Position numbers and translations under genes: made by a program. From Huintestinicola sp050874005 (lineage in GTDB: Bacteria; Bacillota; Clostridia; Oscillospirales; Ruminococcaceae), in NCBI RefSeq assembly GCF_050874005.1, contig NZ_JBNMJV010000001.1, forward strand, positions 62,001 through 126,000: 64,000 nucleotides of DNA. The letters are read 5' to 3'. The notes beneath the pieces are model-generated. The model saw only the letters and a list, made by a program, of their open reading frames with translations. It had not been told where the DNA came from and searched no databases. This document shows, piece by piece, positions 35,413 to 43,026 of the stretch. The stretch's first letter is position 1; every line of letters begins with the position of its first letter.

Positions 35413-35513
35413 TATAATATAGAAAAATAGAATGGCAGTATTTTACCGGCAGAAGCGTCCTGCCTCTTGCCTCTAAAGATCTTGCCACTAATAGGGAAGG
35501 ACTGATAATAAAA

Positions 35514-36902
35514 ATGGCAGTACAAAATAACGTTAATCCTCCCGTAGACGGAGATGTTATCATAACCGTTCCGCCTAATTACTCGGCGGCATATATGTCT
35601 ATCTACCCGCCCCAGAACGGCGGCAGAGATATCACCTTTGAAATAGTGATGTCAGCCCTCAGCGCAAAGGGTGTAAAGCATAATATCAATGAAGAACTTA
35701 TCCGCAGCCTTATCGAAAACAAGGATTTCGATAAGGAAATAAAGGCGGCAGAAGCCGATATGCCCGTTGACGGCAAAAACGGCACCATTACATACAATTA
35801 CGACAAGGAGCAGATAATCGCCCCCCAGGAGGACGAGAACGGCTTTGTTGACTACAAGAACTTAGGACTTATAAGAAATATTCATACAAACGATGTCATT
35901 GCCGTGATAACTCCCCCCGAAGCCGGAACAGACGGCAAGGACGTCCGTGGAGTTGTGATGAAAGCGGCTCCCGGCAAGCCTGCCCCTTACACTTTAGGCA
36001 AGGGCACCAAGCTTTCCGAGGACGGGCTTACCATTGTTGCGGCTATTGACGGTCACGTCTGCTACCGTGACAAGGCATTCTGCGTGGAGCCTATGGTCAC
36101 AATAAACGGCGATGTGGACGCTTCCGTGGGAAATATCGACTTCCTGGGAGATGTTGTCATCAAGGGCGAGGTCCTTGAAGGATTTGCCGTCACCGCAGGC
36201 AAGAATATCACGATCGGCGGCAATGCCACAGGCGCAAAGATAAAGGCAGGCGGCTCGATAACCATAAAAAAGGGAGCAATAAACTCCAAGCTTATCGCCC
36301 ACGGCAACATTTCCTGCCAGTTCTGCGAATATTCGGACATCTCCACCGACAGCGACCTTAACATTCAGAACTTTGTTATCTGCACCGTTTACTGCGGCGG
36401 CAATCTTACATCAAAGAGCATAAACGGCGGCAAATACACCGTTCTCGGAAATACGGAGGTCACATATCTGGGCACCAAGAATTACGCTCCCACCGAGGTC
36501 ACAGCAGGCGATAACGCAATGCTTTCCGCCGAGAAAAATGAGTGCCTTAAAAAGATATCCGAGCTTGAGTCTACCGTTGAGCGGTGCAATCAGATAGCCG
36601 AGTTCTTAAACGCCAAGCGCAAGGAGCTTAAAAAGCTGCCCGAGGATAAGGAGGAGCTTTTAGGCTCTGCCATCAAGACAAAATTTTCCAGTCAGAACGA
36701 GATAAAGCAGATACGCAAGCGTATCGTCAGCATTGAGGAAAGCCTCAGCGAGATACAGCATTGCTTTGTTTCCGTAAAGGGTATGGCATATCCGGGTTCA
36801 AAGGTGGTCATCAATGAAGCCGTTAAGAAATTCGATGTGGAGACACCGAGAGTAAAAATATTCCTCGACGATAACGGCGAGCTTGTAACAGGTACAGTAT
36901 GA
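35514..36902 (+). CDS. FapA/DUF342 protein
   Basis: A 462-residue protein of the FapA (DUF342) family. The N-terminal third carries DGKNGTITYNYDKE and the polyglycine-like repeats expected of FapA (GTDGKDVRG). The middle is a beta-helix rich in Gly and Asn (ITIGGNATGAKIKAGGSIT, AHGNISCQFCEYSDI). Residues 340-425 form a coiled coil, followed by a small beta end. Relatives are named flagellar assembly protein A and studied for polar localisation, but no flagellar gene is in view, so the role here is open. Cytoplasmic. Confidence 0.88.
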   Translation: MAVQNNVNPPVDGDVIITVPPNYSAAYMSIYPPQNGGRDITFEIVMSALSAKGVKHNINEELIRSLIENKDFDKEIKAAEADMPVDGKNGTITYNYDKEQIIAPQEDENGFVDYKNLGLIRNIHTNDVIAVITPPEAGTDGKDVRGVVMKAAPGKPAPYTLGKGTKLSEDGLTIVAAIDGHVCYRDKAFCVEPMVTINGDVDASVGNIDFLGDVVIKGEVLEGFAVTAGKNITIGGNATGAKIKAGGSITIKKGAINSKLIAHGNISCQFCEYSDISTDSDLNIQNFVICTVYCGGNLTSKSINGGKYTVLGNTEVTYLGTKNYAPTEVTAGDNAMLSAEKNECLKKISELESTVERCNQIAEFLNAKRKELKKLPEDKEELLGSAIKTKFSSQNEIKQIRKRIVSIEESLSEIQHCFVSVKGMAYPGSKVVINEAVKKFDVETPRVKIFLDDNGELVTGTV

Positions 36903-36911
36903 CATAAAAAG

Positions 36912-36942
36912 ATCTCTCTCCGATTTATCGGGGAGAGATTTT
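36912..36942 (+). terminator. Terminator
   Basis: ATCTCTCTCCG and CGGGGAGAGAT pair (one G-T) around ATTTAT, followed by TTTC. A short T run makes it only moderate. Confidence 0.7.
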
Positions 36943-36962
36943 CAGATTGAAAGGAAAGCAAT

Positions 36963-37664
36963 ATGTCTGACAAATCAAAGCACAGGCTCAGAACACTTTT
37001 TAAGATATTCATAATTCTTGTGATAATATGCATTGTAATGATCTGCGCCGCTATGGGAGTAAGCAAGTATGTTAAGCGCTCTGTCTCGGACAGAATGCTG
37101 TCCCCCGAAGCTGCGGCGGAGCTTCGTGATATTGACTGCATAATCGTTCTCGGCTGTCGGGTAAACGGTGATACGCCAAGTCCGATGCTCAGCGACAGGC
37201 TTACCGGAGGCGTGGAGCTTTATGATATGGGCGCCGCACCCAAGCTTCTTATGTCGGGAGACCACGGCAGGACAAATTATGACGAGGTAAACGCAATGAA
37301 GCAGTTTGCCATTGACAGGGGAGTGCCTTCCGAGGACGTTTTTATGGATCACGCAGGCTTTTCCACCTACGAGACTATGTACCGTGCCAAGGAGGTCTTT
37401 GCCGCAAAGCGTGTGCTTATCGTCACCCAGAGCTATCACCTTTACAGATCGGTGTATATCGCCGAAAAGCTGGGACTGGAAGCCTATGGCGTGTCCTCAG
37501 ACTTACAGACCTATGTAAGGCAGGATTATTACGATTTTCGTGAAATGCTTGCAAGGGACAAGGATTTTGTAAAGGTGATTTTCAAGCCCAAGCCTACATA
37601 TTTAGGAGAGGTCATTCCCATAAGCGGAAGCGGCGACCTTACCAATGACAAGGAGTTTACCTGA
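36963..37664 (+). CDS. DUF218/SanA-like membrane protein
   Basis: A 233-residue protein with one N-terminal helix (residues 12-35) and an ElyC/SanA/YdcF domain (DUF218): DCIIVLGCRVNGDTPSPML, MSGDHGRTNYDEVNAM, and SYHLYRSVYIAEKLGLEAY. Family members affect envelope integrity and may bind SAM or nucleotides. It is the first gene of an operon; its stop codon overlaps the next start by one base (TGATG). Confidence 0.85.
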   Translation: MSDKSKHRLRTLFKIFIILVIICIVMICAAMGVSKYVKRSVSDRMLSPEAAAELRDIDCIIVLGCRVNGDTPSPMLSDRLTGGVELYDMGAAPKLLMSGDHGRTNYDEVNAMKQFAIDRGVPSEDVFMDHAGFSTYETMYRAKEVFAAKRVLIVTQSYHLYRSVYIAEKLGLEAYGVSSDLQTYVRQDYYDFREMLARDKDFVKVIFKPKPTYLGEVIPISGSGDLTNDKEFT

Positions 37665-38728
37665 TGGATAAATTTATGCACTCAAGCTATGACCCCAAAG
37701 ACGTGACAGTACTTTTAAAGGACATTACGGGAATGGTGGAACCATTGCCTGCCGAAAAACGTGAACCTCTTATACAAAGCGGCGTTCACTACTGCGAAAT
37801 GCTCCCCCTTGAATATGACCCTTCTCCCGATTATATCCGTGAATATGAGAATGCGTTGAAGCGATTTTCGGGGATAACCGCAAGGTGCATTGCAGAGGTC
37901 TCCGAATGGATAATAAGAGACAAAAAAGCTCCCGTACTCGTCTCCCTTGCAAGGGCAGGACTTCCCGCAGGAATAATGATAAAGCATTATCTTGAGAAAA
38001 AGTACGGCATAGATATCCCCCACTACGCTGTTTCCATTATCAGAGGACGGGGAATTGACAAAAACGCAATGAACTACATTCTCGAAAGACACCGTTCCGA
38101 AAGCCTGCAGTTTGTGGACGGCTGGACGGGCAAGGGAGCTATACAAAATCAGGTAAATGAAGCAATGAAGGATTATGAGGGCGTTGACCCCAGAATAGCG
38201 GTCATTTCCGACCCCGCCTGCATAACCCCCTTCTGCGGCACCCACGAGGACTTCCTTATAGCAAGTTCCTGCCTTAATTCGGTAGTCTCGGGACTTATGA
38301 GCAGAACATTTCTCAGAAGCGACATTATCGGGGAGAATGATTTTCACGGTGCGGCATATTACAAGGAGCTTGAGCCATTTGACCGCTCATACGAATACAT
38401 AAACGCCGTTGAAGCCTGTATGGAATACGGTGATATCGCCCTTGACGATAAGCCCTTTGAATACGGCTCGGGGCGCTCTGAGACCGCAGAGGTGGCGAGG
38501 GCATTCGGGATAGCGGACATCAACCTTGTAAAGCCGGGAATAGGCGAGACTACAAGAGTTCTCCTGCGGCGTGTGCCATATATGGTGCTTATCGCAGAGG
38601 ACGCACCCTGCGAATATGTGGCGCATATTATCGAGCTTGCCCGTGAAAAGGGCGTGCCCGTAAAGAAATATCCCCTTAAATGCTATCGTGCCTGCGGAAT
38701 AATCAAGAATATGCCTGCGGATACGTAA
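37664..38728 (+). CDS. StiP-type protein with C-terminal PELOTA domain
   Basis: A 354-residue protein. The N-terminal 290 residues match the StiP family of the ter-linked nucleoside-metabolite pathway: VLVSLARAGLPAGIMIKHY, IIRGRGIDKNAMNYIL, DPACITPFCGTHEDFLIASS. The last 60 residues (YMVLIAEDAPCEYVAHIIEL, KKYPLKCYRACGIIK) look like a PELOTA_1/L7Ae RNA-binding fold. Related proteins were proposed from gene neighbourhoods to work in making or handling a nucleoside-like product in tellurite/stress systems. The next gene is the HAD enzyme of the same set. Confidence 0.82.
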   Translation: MDKFMHSSYDPKDVTVLLKDITGMVEPLPAEKREPLIQSGVHYCEMLPLEYDPSPDYIREYENALKRFSGITARCIAEVSEWIIRDKKAPVLVSLARAGLPAGIMIKHYLEKKYGIDIPHYAVSIIRGRGIDKNAMNYILERHRSESLQFVDGWTGKGAIQNQVNEAMKDYEGVDPRIAVISDPACITPFCGTHEDFLIASSCLNSVVSGLMSRTFLRSDIIGENDFHGAAYYKELEPFDRSYEYINAVEACMEYGDIALDDKPFEYGSGRSETAEVARAFGIADINLVKPGIGETTRVLLRRVPYMVLIAEDAPCEYVAHIIELAREKGVPVKKYPLKCYRACGIIKNMPADT

Positions 38729-38743
38729 TACTTGGAGGTAAAA

Positions 38744-39502
38744 ATGCTGTTTTTGTCCGACCTTGACCGAACGCTTATTTTTTCATACAAACGCCTGACC
38801 GATGATAACATCTGCGTGGAGGAAAAGGAGGGCAAAAAGCTGTCCTTTATGACCCCATTATCCGCAAAGCTTCTGTGTGAAATTTCCGAAAAAGTCACAT
38901 TTATCCCCGTTACCACCCGTTCGATCGAGCAGTTTGAGCGGATAAAATTCCCCTCGGGAATGCCACGTTTTGCAGTCTGTGACAACGGGGGAAATCTCCT
39001 TGTAAACGGCGTTCCCGACCCTTTGTGGCGAAAGTGTGCAGAGGAGCATATCCTGCCTGCAATGGCTGAAATGGAGCGTATAAAAAGCTTTTGGGAGAGC
39101 CTTGATGAGGTGTATTTTGAAGTCCGCCTTGTGGACGGCACATTCATATTCACCAAAAGTCATACCCCGCTTGAAACGCTCCGCTTGACTGCCGAAAAGC
39201 TTTGCCCCGAAAAGGTCGGCCTGTTTGACAACGGGGATAAGATATACGCCGTACCCAAAGGGATAAACAAGGGAGCGGCTTTAAACCTGCTGAGGGAGCG
39301 CTTTGGTGAAGAAATTATCGCCGCAGGAGACAGCCTGTTTGACATAGAAATGCTCCGAAATGCGGATATCGCCATCATAAAGCAGGGGGAGCTGACCGGA
39401 GAAAGGCTGAACAATATTCAGTACTCCGAAGAGGGCGACGACCCCGATCATACCTTGCTTACAGTCAGAAAAATACTTGAGGAAAGAGGGATATTATGTT
39501 AA
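38744..39502 (+). CDS. HAD-superfamily hydrolase
   Basis: A 252-residue HAD phosphatase with motif I FLSDLDRTLIF (nucleophile Asp near 7), a large cap with VTFIPVTTRSIEQFERI, and motif IV AAGDSLFDIEML. This Cof-like type is the partner of StiP and PRTase proteins in ter-linked clusters. ATG 38744 has TTGGAGG six bases before it. It starts 15 bases after the StiP gene and overlaps the GH26 gene by seven bases. Confidence 0.85.
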   Translation: MLFLSDLDRTLIFSYKRLTDDNICVEEKEGKKLSFMTPLSAKLLCEISEKVTFIPVTTRSIEQFERIKFPSGMPRFAVCDNGGNLLVNGVPDPLWRKCAEEHILPAMAEMERIKSFWESLDEVYFEVRLVDGTFIFTKSHTPLETLRLTAEKLCPEKVGLFDNGDKIYAVPKGINKGAALNLLRERFGEEIIAAGDSLFDIEMLRNADIAIIKQGELTGERLNNIQYSEEGDDPDHTLLTVRKILEERGILC

Positions 39503-40515
39503 AAAAGATCATAGCACTTCTCTTGGCAATAGGTACAGCCGCATCTTCCGCCGCCTGCACACCCGAAAAAGGCAATACCGAAATCACCTCCGTCTCTCAA
39601 AGTGCCGAGCTGACTCTGTCAAACCCCAAAGCAAGCAAGGAAGCCAAAGCCCTGTACAAATACATCTGCGATACCTACGGAAAGGGCATAATCTCGGGAC
39701 AGCAGGAGTCCACCTGGATGGGCAGCGACCAGTATGAGTTTGATTATATCTATGAAAATACGGGCAAATACCCTGCAATACGTGGACTTGACTATATGAA
39801 CGACGACTTTGACGGCGTTAACAGGCGTGCGGAGGACTGGCACAACAGGGGCGGCATTGTCACCATCTGCTGGCACTGCGGCTCAGATTTCAGCCATAGC
39901 TGGGACGAATGTATGAAAACGGAAATATCCGACTGGGACAAGGCGCTCACCGAGGGAACTGACGAATACAAAAAGCTTATCGCAGGAATGGACAAGGGAG
40001 CAAAGGCTCTGAAAGAGCTTCGTGACAAGGGTATACCCGTTCTGTGGAGACCCTTCCACGAGCTTGACGGCGGCTGGTTCTGGTGGAGCAAGGGCGGAGC
40101 GGAAAATTTCAAAAAGCTGTGGAAGATAATGTACGACAGATACACAAACTACTGGAAGCTTGACAATCTCATCTGGGTATTCGGCTATTCGAGCAACGGC
40201 AGAGGATATGATAAGTGGTACCCCGGAGACGAGTATGTGGACATAGTGGGTGCAGACTCTTACAAAGACGGGGCAAACAATAACCTCTACAAAAAGGTAA
40301 CGGACATTGTGGGAAATGATGTTCCTGTCTGCTTCCACGAATGCGGACGGATACCCACCGTATCACAGCTTAAAAAGAATAATACAAAATGGGTGTGGTT
40401 TATGACCTGGCATACGGAATACATCACCGACAAGAACAATGTTGATGACCTTAAAGCCATCTACAACGATGACTATGTCATAACCCTTGACGAGCTTCCG
40501 AAGCTATATAAGTAA
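39496..40515 (+). CDS. GH26 beta-mannanase-type lipoprotein
   Basis: A 339-residue exported glycoside hydrolase of family 26, most members of which cut beta-1,4-mannan. A lipobox-like SSAAC follows the signal (residues 1-20), so it is probably surface anchored. The acid/base is E189 in WRPFHELDGGWFWW and the nucleophile E282 in CFHECGR. DGFDGVN-type and ISGQQESTW motifs also match. There is no binding module or dockerin. It is translationally coupled to the HAD gene, an unusual partner. Confidence 0.93.
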   Translation: MLKKIIALLLAIGTAASSAACTPEKGNTEITSVSQSAELTLSNPKASKEAKALYKYICDTYGKGIISGQQESTWMGSDQYEFDYIYENTGKYPAIRGLDYMNDDFDGVNRRAEDWHNRGGIVTICWHCGSDFSHSWDECMKTEISDWDKALTEGTDEYKKLIAGMDKGAKALKELRDKGIPVLWRPFHELDGGWFWWSKGGAENFKKLWKIMYDRYTNYWKLDNLIWVFGYSSNGRGYDKWYPGDEYVDIVGADSYKDGANNNLYKKVTDIVGNDVPVCFHECGRIPTVSQLKKNNTKWVWFMTWHTEYITDKNNVDDLKAIYNDDYVITLDELPKLYK

Positions 40516-40521
40516 AATGCA

Positions 40522-40558
40522 AACAGTCTCTCTCCGCCACAGTCGGGGAGAGACTGTT
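40522..40558 (+). terminator. Hairpin after GH26
   Basis: AACAGTCTCTC and GAGAGACTGTT pair over 11 bases around a 15-base loop, but only CT and an A run follow. It may be a weak terminator or an RNA-end stabiliser. Confidence 0.5.
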
Positions 40559-40693
40559 CTAAAAAGCAAATCACTTTACCGATTTAAAGCTTTCATGTGC
40601 TTATGCAAAGAAGTTACAGAGATATCACATAATGTTCATAAAAATAAGCTATAATGAAAATCGTAAAAATGACTTTGAAAGGACTATTATCAT

Positions 40694-41524
40694 ATGAAAA
40701 TCGTAACAGTCGGTCTGGGACTTATCGGCGGCTCGCTGTGCAAGGCGATAAAGAAGCATACGAATCACCTTGTGGGCGGCATTGACATAGACAGAAAGAC
40801 CGTTAAAATGGCTCTCTCTCAGAATGCAATAGATTACGAGGCAAAGGACGTTTCCGAAGCGGATATCACCATTGTCTCCCTGTTTCCCCCTACAATAATA
40901 AGCTATATCAAGGAAAATGCCGACCTTTTCAAGGAGGGCAGCATCGTTATCGACACAGGCGGTATCAAGAAAGCAATTGTTGACGAGGTAACGCCCATTC
41001 TTGCTGAAAGAGGAGTTACCTTCATCGGCGTCCACCCAATGGCAGGACGTGAATTTTCCGGCTTTGAATACTCCCTCGACAACCTTTTCGATAACGCAAG
41101 CTTTATTATGACCCCCACCGAAAGCACCCCCAAAGAGGAGATAAACATAATCGAGGACCTTGCCAACTCTATCCATTTCAAAAAGGTGGTAAAAGCCACC
41201 CCCGAGGAGCACGACAGGATAATCGCCTTCACAAGCCAGCTTGCCCACGTTGTGTCAAACGCATACATCAAAAGCCCCACCCATCAGCAGCAGCTTGGCT
41301 TTTCCGCAGGTTCATTCCAGGACCTGACCCGAGTTGCAAAGCTCAACGAAAATATGTGGACGCCCCTCTTCCTTATGAACAAGGAGCCGCTTCTTTTCGA
41401 GATAGACTATATTATTGACCGCCTCAGCGAATACCGCAAGGCAATTGCAGAAAATGACAGCGAAACTCTCAGAAGCCTTCTCCGTGACGGAAGAATACTC
41501 AAGGAAAACACCCCTGTGGACTGA
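40694..41524 (+). CDS. tyrA: Prephenate dehydrogenase
   Basis: Tyrosine biosynthesis: oxidative decarboxylation of prephenate to 4-hydroxyphenylpyruvate using NAD. 276 residues. The nucleotide loop is GLGLIGGSL (7-15). Typical residues follow in DTGGIKKAI, GVHPMAGREFSGFE, and TSQLAHVVSNA. There is no chorismate mutase or ACT domain. Not in an aro operon here. TATAAT stands at 40650 without a good -35. Confidence 0.93.
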   Translation: MKIVTVGLGLIGGSLCKAIKKHTNHLVGGIDIDRKTVKMALSQNAIDYEAKDVSEADITIVSLFPPTIISYIKENADLFKEGSIVIDTGGIKKAIVDEVTPILAERGVTFIGVHPMAGREFSGFEYSLDNLFDNASFIMTPTESTPKEEINIIEDLANSIHFKKVVKATPEEHDRIIAFTSQLAHVVSNAYIKSPTHQQQLGFSAGSFQDLTRVAKLNENMWTPLFLMNKEPLLFEIDYIIDRLSEYRKAIAENDSETLRSLLRDGRILKENTPVD

Positions 41525-41531
41525 ATTTGCC

Positions 41532-41561
41532 TTGACTTGTATGGGGCAGATGTGGTATAAT
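41532..41561 (+). promoter_or_regulatory. Uma2 gene promoter
   Basis: TTGACT, 18-base spacer ending TGTGG, TATAAT (41556-41561), 23 bases before the start codon, so the leader is very short. Confidence 0.7.
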
Positions 41562-41583
41562 AGCTTTGAAAGGAGCTGATACT

Positions 41584-42240
41584 ATGGCTGTCCGAGATGT
41601 AAAAATGACCGCAGAGGAATTTCGCTTATTGGAGTCCGACAAACGCTGCGAGCTTATAAATGGGGAAATAGTCTATATGTCTCCTTCCTGTGGACTTCCC
41701 TCTGCGTATCCGTTAATTATGGGTACCGAGCCGCAAACTGACAGTCTATACAAAAGTATAAGCGACTTACCAGCGGGGGTTCCCCGCCCGGGATTTCTCC
41801 ATCAGAAAATATCGGGTGAAATTTTTTTCAGCATCAAAAGCTACATTTCAAAGCATAAGGGCAAATGTCAGGTCTATGCCGCACCTGCCGATGTGAAGCT
41901 AAGCGATGATACCGTTGTACAGCCCGACATTTTCGTATCCTGTGACCCAAGCAGGATAGACGGTCAGTATCATAACGGTGCTCCCGACTGGGTCATCGAG
42001 ATACTTTCCCCCTCCACCGCAGGCATAGATTTAGGCAAAAAGCTTTTTCTTTACCGCTCCGCAGGAGTAAGGGAATACTGGGCAATAGACCCCGATGAAA
42101 AGAAGATAATCGTTTATCTCTTTGAAAATTCCCACAGCAATATCGAGTTTTATTCCTTTAAGGACAGTATATCCGCAGGAATTTACCGAAACAATGACGA
42201 ACCTCTTGTGATAAGAGCCGCAGACTTTTTTGATGAATAA
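41584..42240 (+). CDS. Uma2-family (DUF820) protein with in-frame insertion
   Basis: A 218-residue PD-(D/E)XK fold protein of the Uma2/DUF820 family. The family text is clear on both sides: ELINGEIVYMSPS, then HQKISGEIFFSIKSYI, VVQPDIFVSCDPSR, DWVIEILSPST and YRSAGVREYWAIDPDE. Between MSPS (35) and LHQ (72) lie about 36 residues that do not belong (CGLPSAYPLIMGTEPQ and on to PRPGF). They are encoded by 108 bases, a repeat with an intergenic relative at 23600. Catalytic positions remain. Function of the family is uncertain; the insertion may or may not disturb it. Confidence 0.85.
   Translation: MAVRDVKMTAEEFRLLESDKRCELINGEIVYMSPSCGLPSAYPLIMGTEPQTDSLYKSISDLPAGVPRPGFLHQKISGEIFFSIKSYISKHKGKCQVYAAPADVKLSDDTVVQPDIFVSCDPSRIDGQYHNGAPDWVIEILSPSTAGIDLGKKLFLYRSAGVREYWAIDPDEKKIIVYLFENSHSNIEFYSFKDSISAGIYRNNDEPLVIRAADFFDE
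41689..41796 (+). repeat. Short repeat element inserted in the Uma2 gene
   Basis: A 108-base (36-codon) stretch that interrupts the Uma2 family alignment without shifting frame. It shares TGGRCTTCC, GGTACCGAGCCRCAARCT and a GGGGYTCCCC hairpin, in order, with 23600-23723. It also contains TATAC/GTATA and GCGGGG/CCCCGC hairpins. Confidence 0.7.
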
Positions 42241-42247
42241 GTTTCTT

Positions 42248-42289
42248 TCAAAGCACAGAAAGTATGGTCATTCTGTGCTTTGATTTTTT
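42248..42289 (+). terminator. Terminator
   Basis: TCAAAGCACAGAA and TTCTGTGCTTTGA form a perfect 13-pair stem around a ten-base loop, followed by T6. Confidence 0.93.
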
Positions 42290-42306
42290 GAAAGGCAGCG
42301 AAAATT

Positions 42307-42909
42307 ATGCCCCATTATTATATGTTCCATAAACCGAAAGGCTGTGTCACCGCCAAAAAAGACAGCCTGAGCAAAACCGTAATGGACTATTTTCCCGAGG
42401 GAATACGAGACTCCCTCCACCCCTCGGGACGGCTCGATAAGGACACCGAAGGCTTTCTTCTCATAACCGACGACGGCGCCCTGACCTACAGCCTTATGCA
42501 CCCAAGCAAGCACGTCTCCAAGACATATTTTTTCTATGCCATAGGCGTGCTCACCGAGGAAAAGATAAAAACGGTAGCCGAGGGTTTGACAATGCGGGGC
42601 AGCAATACTCCTGTCCGTCCCGCAAGAATAAAGTGCCTGTCCGAAGGCGTGATAACCGAAATTGCTGATCATCTCCCCGAGAATAAGCGTGAGCATTTTC
42701 TCAAATACCCTGCCCAGAAAATTTTTTCGGGAGAAATTACCATAGAAGAGGGAAAAAATCATCAGGTAAAGCGGATGCTCAGGGCTATTGACTGCTGTAT
42801 CGTCTATCTCAAGCGGATAAATATAGGCGGCGTGCCCCTTGACGAAAGCCTTGCCCCGGGGGAGTACAGGGAGCTTACCGATGAGGAGCTTGCAATGCTC
42901 CGAAAATAA
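42307..42909 (+). CDS. RsuA/RluB-family pseudouridine synthase
   Basis: A 200-residue RNA pseudouridine synthase. The catalytic Asp is D44 in GRLDKDTEGFLLITDDG. KPKGCVTAKKD and HQVKRMLRAI are further family motifs. The N-terminal S4 domain of most RsuA/RluB proteins is missing. The target uridine, in 16S or 23S rRNA, cannot be named from sequence. It begins 18 bases after the Uma2 terminator, so its own promoter is unclear. Confidence 0.9.
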   Translation: MPHYYMFHKPKGCVTAKKDSLSKTVMDYFPEGIRDSLHPSGRLDKDTEGFLLITDDGALTYSLMHPSKHVSKTYFFYAIGVLTEEKIKTVAEGLTMRGSNTPVRPARIKCLSEGVITEIADHLPENKREHFLKYPAQKIFSGEITIEEGKNHQVKRMLRAIDCCIVYLKRINIGGVPLDESLAPGEYRELTDEELAMLRK

Positions 42910-42924
42910 AAACGGGAGTTCCTA

Positions 42925-42953
42925 TTGACCTTTTGCCATTAAAATGGTATTAT
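42925..42953 (+). promoter_or_regulatory. asnB promoter
   Basis: TTGACC, 17-base spacer ending in ATGG, TATTAT (42948-42953), about 75 bases before the start. Confidence 0.7.
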
Positions 42954-43026
42954 AGTAATATGTCATAGCAATGGAAAGATAAGAGTATAATGCTATGAAT
43001 ACCTTAAATTACGGAGATGATAGTGT

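Noticed and set aside
35413..35513. c-di-GMP or other riboswitch in the fapA leader
   Set aside because: The leader can form short stems, but I could not match it to any known riboswitch core.
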